A stretch of DNA of 64,000 nucleotides, from positions 1 to 64,000 of the forward strand of contig CAUBPS010000004.1 in NCBI GenBank assembly GCA_958437935.1, given 5' to 3'. The notes under the pieces are model-generated. The model searched no databases. It saw nothing but the letters and a program-made list of their open reading frames with translations, and had not been told where the DNA came from. Of this stretch, positions 17,601 through 26,238 are shown in pieces (position 1 is the first letter of the stretch; each line of letters starts with the position of its first letter). Made by a program: the position numbers and the translations under genes. This DNA is from an uncultured Collinsella sp. Lineage in GTDB: Bacteria; Actinomycetota; Coriobacteriia; Coriobacteriales; Coriobacteriaceae.

Positions 17601-19214
17601 ATGGCCATCATCAACAAGGGTATGTCCAGGCGTTCGTTCCTCGGCCTCACCGGCAGCGTCGCTGCTGTCGCAGGGCTTGGTCTCACCGGCTGCGGTGGCA
17701 GCTCTAGCGACGAGGGTTCCGCTTCCGGTTCCACCGATTCCGCCAACCGTGGCGGCGGCGTGATCACCGCTGGTTCCGCTTACGCTCCGTCCAGCTTCGA
17801 TCCCGCCAGCACCGGCTCCGCTGTGGGCCTGGGTGCTAACTGGCACGTCGTCGAGGGCCTCTACGGCATCGATTACCACGACTACAGCACCTTCAAAGAG
17901 CTCGCCACCGACGATCCCAAGTCTGTGGACGACACCACTTTCGAGGTCACCATCCGCAAGGGCGCCAAGTTCTCCGATGGCACCGAGGTCACCGCTGACG
18001 ATGTCGTTGCCTCCTACACCGCTTGCGCCGCTTCCGCTACCTATGCTCCGTTCTTCCAGCCCTTCGAGTCCATCGAGGCCAAGGACGCCAGCACCGTGAC
18101 GGTCAAGACCAAGGTCCCCAACTTCTCCCTGCTCAAGGATCGTCTGGCCATCGTCCGCGTTACCCCGGCCACCCAGACCGAGGAGGATCGCGCCAAGCAG
18201 CCGATCGGCTCCGGCCCCTGGATGTACGACTCTATCTCCGATACCGAGATCACCCTGGTTCCCAACCCCGAGTACAACGGTGAGTATGCTGCCGAGGATA
18301 AGAAGATCCAGTACAGCATCCTGACCGACCCCACCGCTCGCGTTACCGCTCAGCAGGAGGGCTCCACGCTCGTTATGGAGCTCGTTACCGCTGACGCCGT
18401 CGACCAGCTCGAGAGCGCCGGCTGCAAGATCGATAACGTTCAGGGTTTCGGCACCCGCTTCATCATGTTCAACGTCGCCAAGGAGCCTTGGAACAACGTC
18501 AAGGTCCGTCAGGCTGTCATGTATGCGCTCGACACCGAGAAGATGGTCAGCAACACCTTCGCCGGCCTTGCCACCGCTGCCAGCTGCTACCTGCCCAAGA
18601 GCTTCACCAACTATCATGAGGCTTCCACGGTGTACAAGACCGACGCCAAGAAGGCTAAGAAGCTCATCGAGGAGTCTGGCATCACCCCGGGTGCCATCAC
18701 CCTGCGCACCACCGACAACGAGCAGATTAAGGGCATGGCCGCCCAGGTCAAGAATGACCTCGACGCTCTCGGCTTCGATGTGACCATCCAGACCGATACC
18801 TCGCCGGCCACCTACGCTGCCATCGACGGCGGCGAGGCCTACGATATCCTCCTTGCCCCTGGCGATCCTTCCTGCTTCGGCGCCGACCCCGACCTGCTGC
18901 TCAACTGGTGGTACGGCGACAACGTCTGGATGCAGACCCGTTGCCCGTGGAAGGAGTCCGCTGAGTGGCAGAAGCTCCACGGTCTCATGGACGAGGCTCT
19001 TGCCGCCGAGGGCGATGAGCAGCAGAAGAAGTGGAACGAGTGCTTCGACATCATTGCCGACAACGCCGTTCTGTACCCCGTTGTCCACGTCAAGACCGTC
19101 TCCGCTTCCTGGGACGATCCGTCCACTGCGCCCAACGGCGAGGCCCTCGATGGCTTCAAGGGCATCGGCACGACGAGCATGTCCTTCAGGGGCGTTGCGA
19201 CCGTCAAGGCGTAA
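17601..19214 (+). CDS. Family 5 solute-binding lipoprotein, probable sialic acid receptor
   Basis: Extracytoplasmic receptor of a dipeptide/oligopeptide-type ABC importer, 537 residues. The N terminus has a twin-arginine motif (SRRSFLGL, Arg10-Arg11), a hydrophobic core and a lipobox LTGC with Cys31 as lipid anchor. A Ser/Gly/Asp linker follows. The ATG at 17601 follows AGGAGA. The mature domain has the family 5 pattern (KFSDGTEVTADDVVAS). In this cluster the ligand is more likely N-acetylneuraminate than a peptide. Sialic acid importers of this peptide-type family are known, for example SatABCD of Haemophilus ducreyi and the C. glutamicum and Bifidobacterium systems. Ligand assignment is inference from the neighbouring lyase, kinase and epimerase. 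Confidence 0.82.
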   Translation: MAIINKGMSRRSFLGLTGSVAAVAGLGLTGCGGSSSDEGSASGSTDSANRGGGVITAGSAYAPSSFDPASTGSAVGLGANWHVVEGLYGIDYHDYSTFKELATDDPKSVDDTTFEVTIRKGAKFSDGTEVTADDVVASYTACAASATYAPFFQPFESIEAKDASTVTVKTKVPNFSLLKDRLAIVRVTPATQTEEDRAKQPIGSGPWMYDSISDTEITLVPNPEYNGEYAAEDKKIQYSILTDPTARVTAQQEGSTLVMELVTADAVDQLESAGCKIDNVQGFGTRFIMFNVAKEPWNNVKVRQAVMYALDTEKMVSNTFAGLATAASCYLPKSFTNYHEASTVYKTDAKKAKKLIEESGITPGAITLRTTDNEQIKGMAAQVKNDLDALGFDVTIQTDTSPATYAAIDGGEAYDILLAPGDPSCFGADPDLLLNWWYGDNVWMQTRCPWKESAEWQKLHGLMDEALAAEGDEQQKKWNECFDIIADNAVLYPVVHVKTVSASWDDPSTAPNGEALDGFKGIGTTSMSFRGVATVKA

Positions 19215-19277
19215 GACTCGCTTGAGTCTGTATGCAGGATGTCGGTCGTTGGGACCGTATCCTCATAGTTGAAACAA

Positions 19278-19311
19278 AGACCCGGGCGACCTCGATGTCG
19301 CTCGGGTCTTG
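19278..19311 (+). terminator. Intraoperonic stem-loop after the receptor gene
   Basis: A 14-bp stem with one GU pair (19278-19291 with 19298-19311) and a 6-nt loop has no T run. It sits between receptor and permease genes, where such stems usually protect the upstream mRNA so the receptor is made in excess. Confidence 0.65.
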
Positions 19312-19371
19312 TAATGAGTATCCGTACTCATATACCAGTTGGTCCTACCGACAAAAGAAAGGGGAGAGAAC

Positions 19372-20328
19372 GTGAACAACTTGCTACGTTTGATTGGAAG
19401 GCGTCTTGTGGCGCTGCCGATCATGGCATTGGGCGTCACCGTCCTGGTGTTCTTCCTTATGTCGTTCTCCAAGACCGACCCCGCCTACACGGCGTTGGGT
19501 GACGGTGCCTCGCCCGAGGCGGTTGCCGAGTACCATGAGAAGTATGGTCTGGACGACCCCTGGCCTGTGCGCTACGTGCGCTATATGGGCGATTTGATCC
19601 ATGGTGACATGGGCACCTATGGTGCTGCTCGCAACTCCGTTGCCAAGCGCATCTCCACGGCCCTGCCCGTCACGATGCAGCTGACCTTCATCGGCCTTGC
19701 CATCGGTGCGGTCGTTTCGTTTTTACTCGGCGTCATCGCGGCACTGTATCGCGACAAATGGCCGGACCAAGTGATCCGCGTCTTTTCCATCGCCGGCTTG
19801 GCAACCCCGTCGTTCTGGCTTGCCGTTCTGTTGATCCTGCTGTTCTCTTCCTACCTTAAGGTGCTTCCGGCATCGGGTGCTCTGCCTCACTTCACCACGA
19901 ATCCGGCTGGCTATCTGGGACGTATGATCATGCCCGCTATCGCCTTGGCATTTCCGCTGACGGGCCAGATGACTCGTATCGTGCGTACCGCCATGGTCGA
20001 GGAGCTCGATAAGGATTATGTCCGTATGGCTCGCGGCGCCGGCGTTCCCGAGAAGGTCGTCGTCGGCATCAACGTTCTTCGCAATGCGCTGATCACCCCG
20101 GTCACCACCCTCGGTCTTAAGATCGGTTACCTCATGGGCGGCGCCGTCGTCATCGAGGTTATCTTCAACCTCCCCGGCATGGGCACCGCGATTCTGCAGG
20201 GCGTTCAGGGCAACGAGGCGAACCTGGTTCAGGGCGTCGTTATCGTCGTTGCTCTTGCCTTCATCATCATCAACATCGTGGTTGACATGCTCTACCTGCT
20301 CATCAACCCGCGCATCAGGACGGTGTAG
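19372..20328 (+). CDS. ABC importer permease, DppB/OppB type
   Basis: First membrane subunit of the receptor-dependent importer, 318 residues. It starts at GTG 19372, which has an AAAGGGGAGA ribosome site. The N terminus (LLRLIGRRLVALPIMALGVTVLVFF) is the usual DppB signal-anchor segment. Five further hydrophobic segments follow. The cytoplasmic EAA loop is visible in DYVRMARGAGVPEKVVVGINVLRNALI. It is followed 3 nt later by the fused permease-ATPase gene and probably pairs with that protein's N-terminal half to form the channel. Confidence 0.87.
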   Translation: MNNLLRLIGRRLVALPIMALGVTVLVFFLMSFSKTDPAYTALGDGASPEAVAEYHEKYGLDDPWPVRYVRYMGDLIHGDMGTYGAARNSVAKRISTALPVTMQLTFIGLAIGAVVSFLLGVIAALYRDKWPDQVIRVFSIAGLATPSFWLAVLLILLFSSYLKVLPASGALPHFTTNPAGYLGRMIMPAIALAFPLTGQMTRIVRTAMVEELDKDYVRMARGAGVPEKVVVGINVLRNALITPVTTLGLKIGYLMGGAVVIEVIFNLPGMGTAILQGVQGNEANLVQGVVIVVALAFIIINIVVDMLYLLINPRIRTV

Positions 20329-20331
20329 ATT

Positions 20332-22347
20332 ATGGTAAAGATTCGAGAGAAGCAAACCGAGCAGCTCGAGAAGGCTGCCTCCAAGGGGCTCAAGCTCGGT
20401 GGCTGGAAGAAGATGACGCTGTCTTCTAAGATTGCCGCCGTCGTGTTGGTGCTGGTCGCCCTGACTGCGATTCTGGCGCCCCTTCTTGCCCCCTATAGCC
20501 CGGTCGAGATTTTTACGGCTCGCCAGGCTCCCGGCAACGGATTTATCTTCGGTACCGACGATAAGGGTCGCGACATTCTGTCGCGCATGCTCTACGGTGG
20601 TCGTTACTCGCTGATTATCGGCTTTGGCGCCACTGCCATGGCTCTGGTCTGCGGCTCGGTCGTGGGCGCCCTTGCGGCGGTTTCGCGCAAGGCCGTTTCC
20701 GAGACGATCATGCGTATCCTGGACATCATCATGTCCATCCCGGGCATCGCCCTCGCGGCCGTCTTCGTCTCCATCCTGGGCAACTCCGTGCCGTCGATCA
20801 TCTTCGCCATCGGCTTTATGTACACTCCGCAGATTGCCCGTATCGTGCGCGCCAACATCGTGTCCGAGTACGGCGAGGACTATGTCCGCGCGGTCATCGT
20901 TTCCGGCGCCAAGGCTCCGTGGATTTTGATCAAGCATGTTCTGCGTAACTGCATCGCCCCGATCATGGTCTTCACCGTTACCCTGGTCGCCGACGCCATC
21001 ATCTTCGAGGCCTCGCTGACCTTCATCGGCGCTGGTATCCAGGAGCCCACCGCTACCTGGGGCAACATCCTCGCCGACGCCCGCGGCGGCGTGCTCGCCG
21101 GCCGTTGGTGGCAGGCGCTGTTCCCGGGCCTGGCCATCATGATCACCTGCCTGGCGCTCAACATCCTCTCCGAGGGCATTACCGACGCCATGGCCGCTGC
21201 TCCCTCCGCCGCCCTGGATCCGACCGATTCCTCCAAGCGTCGCGAGGCCGACCTGCTGGTCTCCGACCCCGTTCGCGCCTACAAGGAGCAGGCCCAGTCC
21301 CTCTCCGCTCGCCTTGGCGCCCTGCGCGATGTCGAGCTCAAGCGTGACGATCGCCATGTGCCCGACGAGTCTGTCGAACCGATTCTCTCGGTCCGTGACT
21401 TCTGCATTCAGTTTGAGCATCACGGCGATATCAACGTCGTCGACCATGTCAACTTTGACGTCCGTCCTGGTCAGACCATGGGCCTGGTGGGCGAGTCCGG
21501 TTGCGGTAAGTCCATCACCACGCTGGCCATCATGGGCCTGACCGACGATGACGAGCACCTTTCCGGCGAGGTCCTCTGGGAGGGCCGCGACCTGCTCAAG
21601 ATGAGCAAGAAGGAGTGGTTCGGCCTGCGCGGTACCGATATCGCTATGGTCTATCAGGACGCCCTGTCCTCGCTCAACCCCTCCATGCTCATCTCTGCCC
21701 AGATGAAGCAGCTCACCAAGCGCGGCGGAACCCGCAGCGCCGAGGAGCTCCTGGAGCTCGTCGGCCTCGATCCCAAGCGCACGCTCGAGAGCTACCCGCA
21801 TGAGCTTTCCGGTGGCCAGCGTCAGCGTGTTCTGATCGCTATGGCCCTTACCCGCGACCCCAAGCTGGTCATCTGCGACGAGCCCACGACCGCTCTGGAC
21901 GTTACCGTCCAGAAGCAGGTCATCAAGCTGCTCAACGACCTTCAGGCCAAGCTCGGCTTTGCCATGATCTTCGTCTCGCATGACCTGGCGCTGGTCGCCG
22001 AGGTCGCCCATAACATCACGGTTATGTACGCCGGTCAGGTTATCGAGCAGGCGCCCACCAAGGAGCTGCTCACTAACCCGATCCACGAGTACACCCGCGG
22101 TCTTCTGGGCTCCGTTCTGTCCATCGAGAGCGGTTCGGGCCGTCTGCATCAGGTGCCCGGCGCCGTTCCGAGCCCGCGCGATTTCCCCAAGGGCGATCGC
22201 TTCGCGCCCCGCTCGAGCCATCCGCGCATTGGCCTGGACACCCGTCCGGTCTTCAAGCGCGTGCCCGGCACCGAGCACTTCTATTCCGAGCTCCCCGACG
22301 AGGTGCTCAAGGCAAATGGTTTGACCCCTCACGCGGAGGTGATGTAG
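20332..22347 (+). CDS. Fused ABC importer permease (DppC) and ATPase (DppD)
   Basis: A single 671-residue polypeptide combines two normally separate subunits. Residues about 1-300 are a DppC permease: an N-terminal helix at 32-52, GTDDKGRDILSRMLYGGRYSL, and the EAA loop in DYVRAVIVSGAKAPWILIKHVLRN. Residues about 340-600 are an ABC ATPase with Walker A GESGCGKS, signature LSGGQRQRVLIAMAL, Walker B LVICDEPTTALDV and the His switch VSHDLA. The C-terminal oligopeptide/dipeptide segment keeps PGAVPSPRDFPKGDRFAPRSS but lacks the cysteines found there in ordinary DppD/OppD. The same fusion layout is known in sialic acid importers of Bifidobacterium and Corynebacterium, supporting the substrate call. 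The stop abuts the next ATG. Confidence 0.88.
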   Translation: MVKIREKQTEQLEKAASKGLKLGGWKKMTLSSKIAAVVLVLVALTAILAPLLAPYSPVEIFTARQAPGNGFIFGTDDKGRDILSRMLYGGRYSLIIGFGATAMALVCGSVVGALAAVSRKAVSETIMRILDIIMSIPGIALAAVFVSILGNSVPSIIFAIGFMYTPQIARIVRANIVSEYGEDYVRAVIVSGAKAPWILIKHVLRNCIAPIMVFTVTLVADAIIFEASLTFIGAGIQEPTATWGNILADARGGVLAGRWWQALFPGLAIMITCLALNILSEGITDAMAAAPSAALDPTDSSKRREADLLVSDPVRAYKEQAQSLSARLGALRDVELKRDDRHVPDESVEPILSVRDFCIQFEHHGDINVVDHVNFDVRPGQTMGLVGESGCGKSITTLAIMGLTDDDEHLSGEVLWEGRDLLKMSKKEWFGLRGTDIAMVYQDALSSLNPSMLISAQMKQLTKRGGTRSAEELLELVGLDPKRTLESYPHELSGGQRQRVLIAMALTRDPKLVICDEPTTALDVTVQKQVIKLLNDLQAKLGFAMIFVSHDLALVAEVAHNITVMYAGQVIEQAPTKELLTNPIHEYTRGLLGSVLSIESGSGRLHQVPGAVPSPRDFPKGDRFAPRSSHPRIGLDTRPVFKRVPGTEHFYSELPDEVLKANGLTPHAEVM

Positions 22348-23175
22348 ATGAGCGAGACCGCAGTCAACGGCGTCGAGCCGATCATCTTCCTTGATGACGT
22401 CCACGTCACCTTTAGGACCCGTACCGGCTCGATTCTGCACCCTAACCTGGTTCACGCCGTCCAGGGTGTAACGATTAAGCTCATGCCCGGTCAGACGATC
22501 GGCATCGTCGGCGAGTCCGGTTGCGGTAAGTCCACCACCGCCAACGTCATGTGCGGCCTGCAGGCCCCCACGAGCGGCAAGGTCTACTTTAAGGGCAAGG
22601 ACGTTACCAAACGTACCGCCGAGGACCGTCGCCACATGGGTCGCGTCATCTCGGTCGTGTTCCAGAACCCGGCCACGGCGCTCAACCCCCGCATGGTCGT
22701 TCGTGAGCAACTGCTCGACCCCATGCGCGTCCACAACCTGGGTACCGAGGCCGAGCAGGAAAAGCGCGTCAAGGAGCTCTTGGAGCTCACCGGTCTGCCC
22801 AGCTCCGCCGCCGAGGTTCTTCCCGGCCAGCTTTCGGGTGGTCAGCGCCAGCGCGTCGCAATTGCCCGTGCCCTGTCGCTGAACCCCGATGCCATCATCG
22901 CCGACGAGCCCACCTCGGCTCTGGACGTTTCGGTCCGCGCGCAGATTCTGAACCTGTTGACCGACCTTAAGAAGGAGCTCGGCCTGGCCATGGTGTTCAT
23001 CAGCCATGACATCCAGACGGTCCGCTATATCTCTGACGACATCATCGTTATGAATGGCGGCAAGATCGTCGAGCAGGGCGAGGCCAAGCAGGTCTTCCAG
23101 CACCCTCAGGACCCCTACACCAAGATGCTGCTCGGCGCTGCGCCGTCGCTGCTGCATCCCAAGCTCGGCGAGTAG
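22348..23175 (+). CDS. ABC importer ATPase, DppF/OppF type
   Basis: Second nucleotide-binding subunit, 275 residues. It has Walker A GESGCGKS, signature LSGGQRQRVAIARAL, Walker B AIIADEPTSALDV and His switch ISHDI. It ends soon after the ABC core (GAAPSLLHPKLGE) and lacks the C-terminal cysteine-containing extension typical of OppF (compare the second opp operon in this window). It starts directly after the fused gene's TAG, so translation is coupled. It should dimerise with the ATPase half of the fusion protein. Confidence 0.87.
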   Translation: MSETAVNGVEPIIFLDDVHVTFRTRTGSILHPNLVHAVQGVTIKLMPGQTIGIVGESGCGKSTTANVMCGLQAPTSGKVYFKGKDVTKRTAEDRRHMGRVISVVFQNPATALNPRMVVREQLLDPMRVHNLGTEAEQEKRVKELLELTGLPSSAAEVLPGQLSGGQRQRVAIARALSLNPDAIIADEPTSALDVSVRAQILNLLTDLKKELGLAMVFISHDIQTVRYISDDIIVMNGGKIVEQGEAKQVFQHPQDPYTKMLLGAAPSLLHPKLGE

Positions 23176-23255
23176 CCTCGCTTTCCCTCCCGTGCGCCCG
23201 GTTCCCTTGCCGGGCGCACCTCCGTTGCGATTTCGAAAGGTTGGGTTCACGAGCC

Positions 23256-24233
23256 ATGCCAAGCGCTCAGGAGCTACAACATCAATTTGGTGAATATCGA
23301 GGCGCCATGCCCCGTCCATCAGATTTCGACCTCTTTTGGAAGGATCGCATGGACGAGGCCGACGCCGTCGGGCTTGACTATGCGATCGAGACGGCATCGG
23401 TCTCCGATGCCGTGACCTGCCAGCTTTTCGACCTCTGGTATACCGGCATGTGTGGCGCTCGCCTGCATGCCAAGTACCTTAAGCCCGTCTCGGACGAGCC
23501 CGTGCCATTGGTACTTCAGTTCCATGGGTATCCGGGTGCAAGCCGCAGCTGGTTTGAGCAGGCGTCGTTTGCGGGCATGGGCATGGCACTCATCGCCCTC
23601 GACTGCCCCGGCCAAGGAGGTCCCTCCGAGGACATTGGTGGATTTGAGGGCACAACGGTCGCGGGCCATATCGTCGCCGGTATCGACGGCGATCCGGCCA
23701 ACCTCTACTATGTCCGCTTGCACCAAGATATTCGCATCCTGTGCCGCATCGTTCGCGAGCTTGAGGGCATCGATCTTGCCCGTGTGTTTGTGAACGGCGC
23801 GTCGCAGGGCGGCGGTTTGGGCATTGCGACCTGTGCACTTAACAGCGAGCTTATCAATCGCGCCGCCATCCTCTATCCCTTCCTGTCGGATTTCCGCCTG
23901 GTCTGGGATTTGGATGCCGACGATATCGCCTATGAGGGCCTGCGCTATTGGTCGCGTTGGTTTGACGAGGATTCGACTCGTATCGACGAAGCCTATGCCA
24001 AACTGGCGTACTTCGATTCCAAGAACTTCGCCCCCATGGTCAAGTGCCCCGTCCTGTTTGGTACGGGCACGGCGGATATCGTCTGTCCGCCGGCAACGCA
24101 GTTTGCGGTCTATAACAACCTGACCTGTGAAAAGCGTCATGAGTTCTTTGAGGGCTTTGGCCACGAGGAGATACAGGACTTTGACGATATGATCATTCCG
24201 TTTTTCTGCGAGGGAGGGGAGGCTCATGTCTAA
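23256..24233 (+). CDS. Acetyl xylan esterase-family hydrolase, probable sialate O-acetylesterase
   Basis: Alpha/beta-hydrolase of the AXE1/cephalosporin-C deacetylase family, 325 residues. The oxyanion motif HGYPG (90-94), DCPGQGG (116-122), the nucleophile elbow NGASQGG (Ser183), Asp274 in GTADIV and His303 in GFGHE form an intact triad. In a sialic acid cluster the natural job would be removal of O-acetyl groups that block the lyase. An AXE-family gene also lies in pneumococcal nan loci. No signal peptide is seen, so it acts after uptake. The start is uncertain: ATG 23256 lies 16 nt after GAAAGG, a TTG at 23241 is in frame, and ATG 23307 is also possible. The next gene's start overlaps its stop by 8 nt. 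Confidence 0.78.
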   Translation: MPSAQELQHQFGEYRGAMPRPSDFDLFWKDRMDEADAVGLDYAIETASVSDAVTCQLFDLWYTGMCGARLHAKYLKPVSDEPVPLVLQFHGYPGASRSWFEQASFAGMGMALIALDCPGQGGPSEDIGGFEGTTVAGHIVAGIDGDPANLYYVRLHQDIRILCRIVRELEGIDLARVFVNGASQGGGLGIATCALNSELINRAAILYPFLSDFRLVWDLDADDIAYEGLRYWSRWFDEDSTRIDEAYAKLAYFDSKNFAPMVKCPVLFGTGTADIVCPPATQFAVYNNLTCEKRHEFFEGFGHEEIQDFDDMIIPFFCEGGEAHV

Positions 24234-25077
24234 GTGCGAGAGCAATGTTGGCGAGCTGATTGTCCCCGACCTTGTGGGGATTCCCGGGACGGTCTCGTCA
24301 AGGCTCTCTGATTTTCGGGATTGGCGCGGCGACACTTCTGCGGATGTTTCCGAATTAGAGATAGCCGCTTCGGACCTTGAGGTTTGCGGGCCGACTATTA
24401 CGGCGATTGATTTCGCCAATCCGTGCGCGCGCTACTCCGAGGTTTCCTTTGAGCTTGGTGGCGATGTAGTCCACGCACGTTTGATCGAGCCTGCCGGTCG
24501 CGCCCAGGCATCCGAGCTTGTGCCGCTATGTCTGATGTTTCACGACATCGACCGACCCGTGCGGGGATGGCTTCACATGACGAGGTTTGCGGCCATGGGA
24601 TATGCCGTGCTTGCACTGGACGATGAGGCGATTGGACCCAGCGATCTGCGGCAGGGGATTACCTCGCCTGCTTTTGTCAGGCGCGTCCGTTGGGGCTGCG
24701 CGTTGGCGAAGGTCGCACGCAATCTTGATGGCATTGACCCCGACCGCATCTTTGCATGGGGCGAGGGTCTTGGCGGCGGAGTCGCGCTGGCGGTTTCCGC
24801 TCTGGACGAGCGGGGCCTCGCCTGCACGGCGGTTGCCAATCCGCTTCCTGGCGGCCTCGAGGCGCTGTCGTCTCGGGTGCGCGGATCGGTGCTCATGGGC
24901 ACATCGCTTATGGATACCGTGAGCGATCCCAAGGGCCAGTTTGCCGTATTCAACGGTCTTGAGTGTGACCGGAGGCATATCATCTATGCCAAATACGCTC
25001 ACGAGCGCATCAATGCGTTCGAAAACGAAGTCGTCGACTTCTTTAACCAAACGTTCTATCCGTGTTCTTTGGCCTAG
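24226..25077 (+). CDS. Degenerate AXE-family paralogue lacking the catalytic serine (pseudoenzyme)
   Basis: A 283-residue protein that aligns with the preceding esterase but has lost its active site. The nucleophile elbow NGASQGG is replaced by WGEGLGG (Gly181 where Ser is expected). The oxyanion motif HGYPG is replaced by HDIDR, and DCPGQGG by DDEAIGP. Asp230 and His259 remain at the matching positions. The fold segments around QFAVFNGL and FAAMGYAVLALD are well kept, and the frame is intact with no stops, so it looks maintained rather than decaying. The ATG overlaps the esterase stop (ATGTCTAA). It may be a binding or regulatory partner of the active esterase; that role is inference. Confidence 0.75.
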   Translation: MSKCESNVGELIVPDLVGIPGTVSSRLSDFRDWRGDTSADVSELEIAASDLEVCGPTITAIDFANPCARYSEVSFELGGDVVHARLIEPAGRAQASELVPLCLMFHDIDRPVRGWLHMTRFAAMGYAVLALDDEAIGPSDLRQGITSPAFVRRVRWGCALAKVARNLDGIDPDRIFAWGEGLGGGVALAVSALDERGLACTAVANPLPGGLEALSSRVRGSVLMGTSLMDTVSDPKGQFAVFNGLECDRRHIIYAKYAHERINAFENEVVDFFNQTFYPCSLA

Positions 25078-25145
25078 ACGGCCTGGACACTGCCAACAAG
25101 AGTGGGCGGCATAGGGCCGCCCGCCAGACAACTAAGGAGATTCTT

Positions 25146-26066
25146 GTGGCAACTCAGAAATTCACCGGCGTTATCCCTCCCGTCGTTGTTCCCGATACCG
25201 AAGACCACCAGCTCGACGTTGCCTCCTTTGAGCGCAGCATCAACCGCATGATCGATGCCGGCGTCGATGGCCTGTTCTTCCTGGGCTCTTCGGGCGAGGT
25301 CGTTTTCTCCACCGATGAGCGTCGTCGCCAGATCATCGCCGAGGCCGTTCGTATCGTCGACCACCGCGTGCCCGTCCTGGTCGGCATCATCGATACCGAG
25401 ACCGAGCGCATGATTGAGCACGGCAAGGTCGCTCAGGAGCTGGGCGCCGATGCGCTTGTCGCCACCTGCCCGTTCTATGCGCTGCAGGGCATGACCGAGG
25501 TCGAGGAGCACTTCCGCATCCTGCACGAGGAGCTTGACCTGCCCATCTTTGCCTATGACATTCCCGTCTGCGTTCACACCAAGCTCCCCTGGAAGCTCCT
25601 TGCCAAGCTCGGCGCCGAGGGCGTCCTTGCTGGCGTCAAGGATTCCTCGGGTGATGACATCTCGTTCCGCTACCTCGTTCAGGAGAACGAGAAGAACGGC
25701 CATCCGATGAGCATCCTCACCGGCCACGAGGTTGTTGTCGACGGCGCTTACCTCGGTGGCGCCGACGGCTCTGTCCCGGGTCTCGCCAACGTTGAGCCCG
25801 AGGGCTACGTTCGTCAGTGGAAGGCCGCTCAGGCTGGTGACTGGGCTACCGTCAAGGCCGAGCAGGATCGCCTCAACGAGATCTCCCACATCTGGGATGT
25901 CACCTCGGGCGTTCAGGGCTATGCCGGCGGCGTCGGCGCCTTCAAGACCGCTATGAACCTCATGGGTATCTTCGACAGCCCGACCATGCCGCGCCCGGTG
26001 AAGGCCATGACCGGCGAGAACGTCGAGGCTATTAGGAAGGTCCTCCAGGACAACGGCCTCCTGTAA
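25146..26066 (+). CDS. nanA: N-acetylneuraminate lyase-type aldolase (DapA superfamily)
   Basis: Class I aldolase expected to split N-acetylneuraminate into N-acetylmannosamine and pyruvate. The protein has 306 residues from GTG 25146 (AAGGAGA upstream). DapA-superfamily marks are GLFFLGSSGEV (about 43-52), the catalytic tyrosine in FAYDIP (Tyr137) and the Schiff-base lysine in AGVKDSSGD (Lys165), the same numbering as E. coli NanA. GSSGE and KDSSG differ from DapA's usual GTTGE and resemble the corynebacterial NanA group as I remember it. A 2-keto-3-deoxy acid aldolase would be the main alternative. The kinase and epimerase next door favour the lyase. Confidence 0.82.
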   Translation: MATQKFTGVIPPVVVPDTEDHQLDVASFERSINRMIDAGVDGLFFLGSSGEVVFSTDERRRQIIAEAVRIVDHRVPVLVGIIDTETERMIEHGKVAQELGADALVATCPFYALQGMTEVEEHFRILHEELDLPIFAYDIPVCVHTKLPWKLLAKLGAEGVLAGVKDSSGDDISFRYLVQENEKNGHPMSILTGHEVVVDGAYLGGADGSVPGLANVEPEGYVRQWKAAQAGDWATVKAEQDRLNEISHIWDVTSGVQGYAGGVGAFKTAMNLMGIFDSPTMPRPVKAMTGENVEAIRKVLQDNGLL

Positions 26067-26072
26067 AGCTTT

Positions 26073-26160
26073 CCCAGGCACCCGACCTCGCCGTTCAACC
26101 GTGTGGCCATGACTATTAGGTCAATGGCCATACGGTTTCTCGGCAATCTCGGGCACCTGG
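26073..26160. repeat. Two-tier imperfect palindrome between nanA and the ROK kinase
   Basis: An inner stem of about 16 bp (26098-26113 with 26120-26136, one bulge and one GT) lies inside an outer imperfect 12-bp pair (26073-26085 with 26149-26160). It fills most of the 172-bp gap. It may terminate or process the operon message; there is no clear T run. Confidence 0.55.
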
Positions 26161-26238
26161 AAAACCTTTACCCGCGCTGTGACGGCTAGCCTGACGGCGC
26201 ATTTCCTGTAGTTGTTTTTATCTCCGAAGGAGAGCGAC

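Noticed and set aside
19723..23397. 1224-codon minus-strand frame opposite the nan importer genes
   Set aside because: Antisense shadow of four well-supported ABC genes; composition is repetitive Gly/Asp/His/Val with no recognisable domain.
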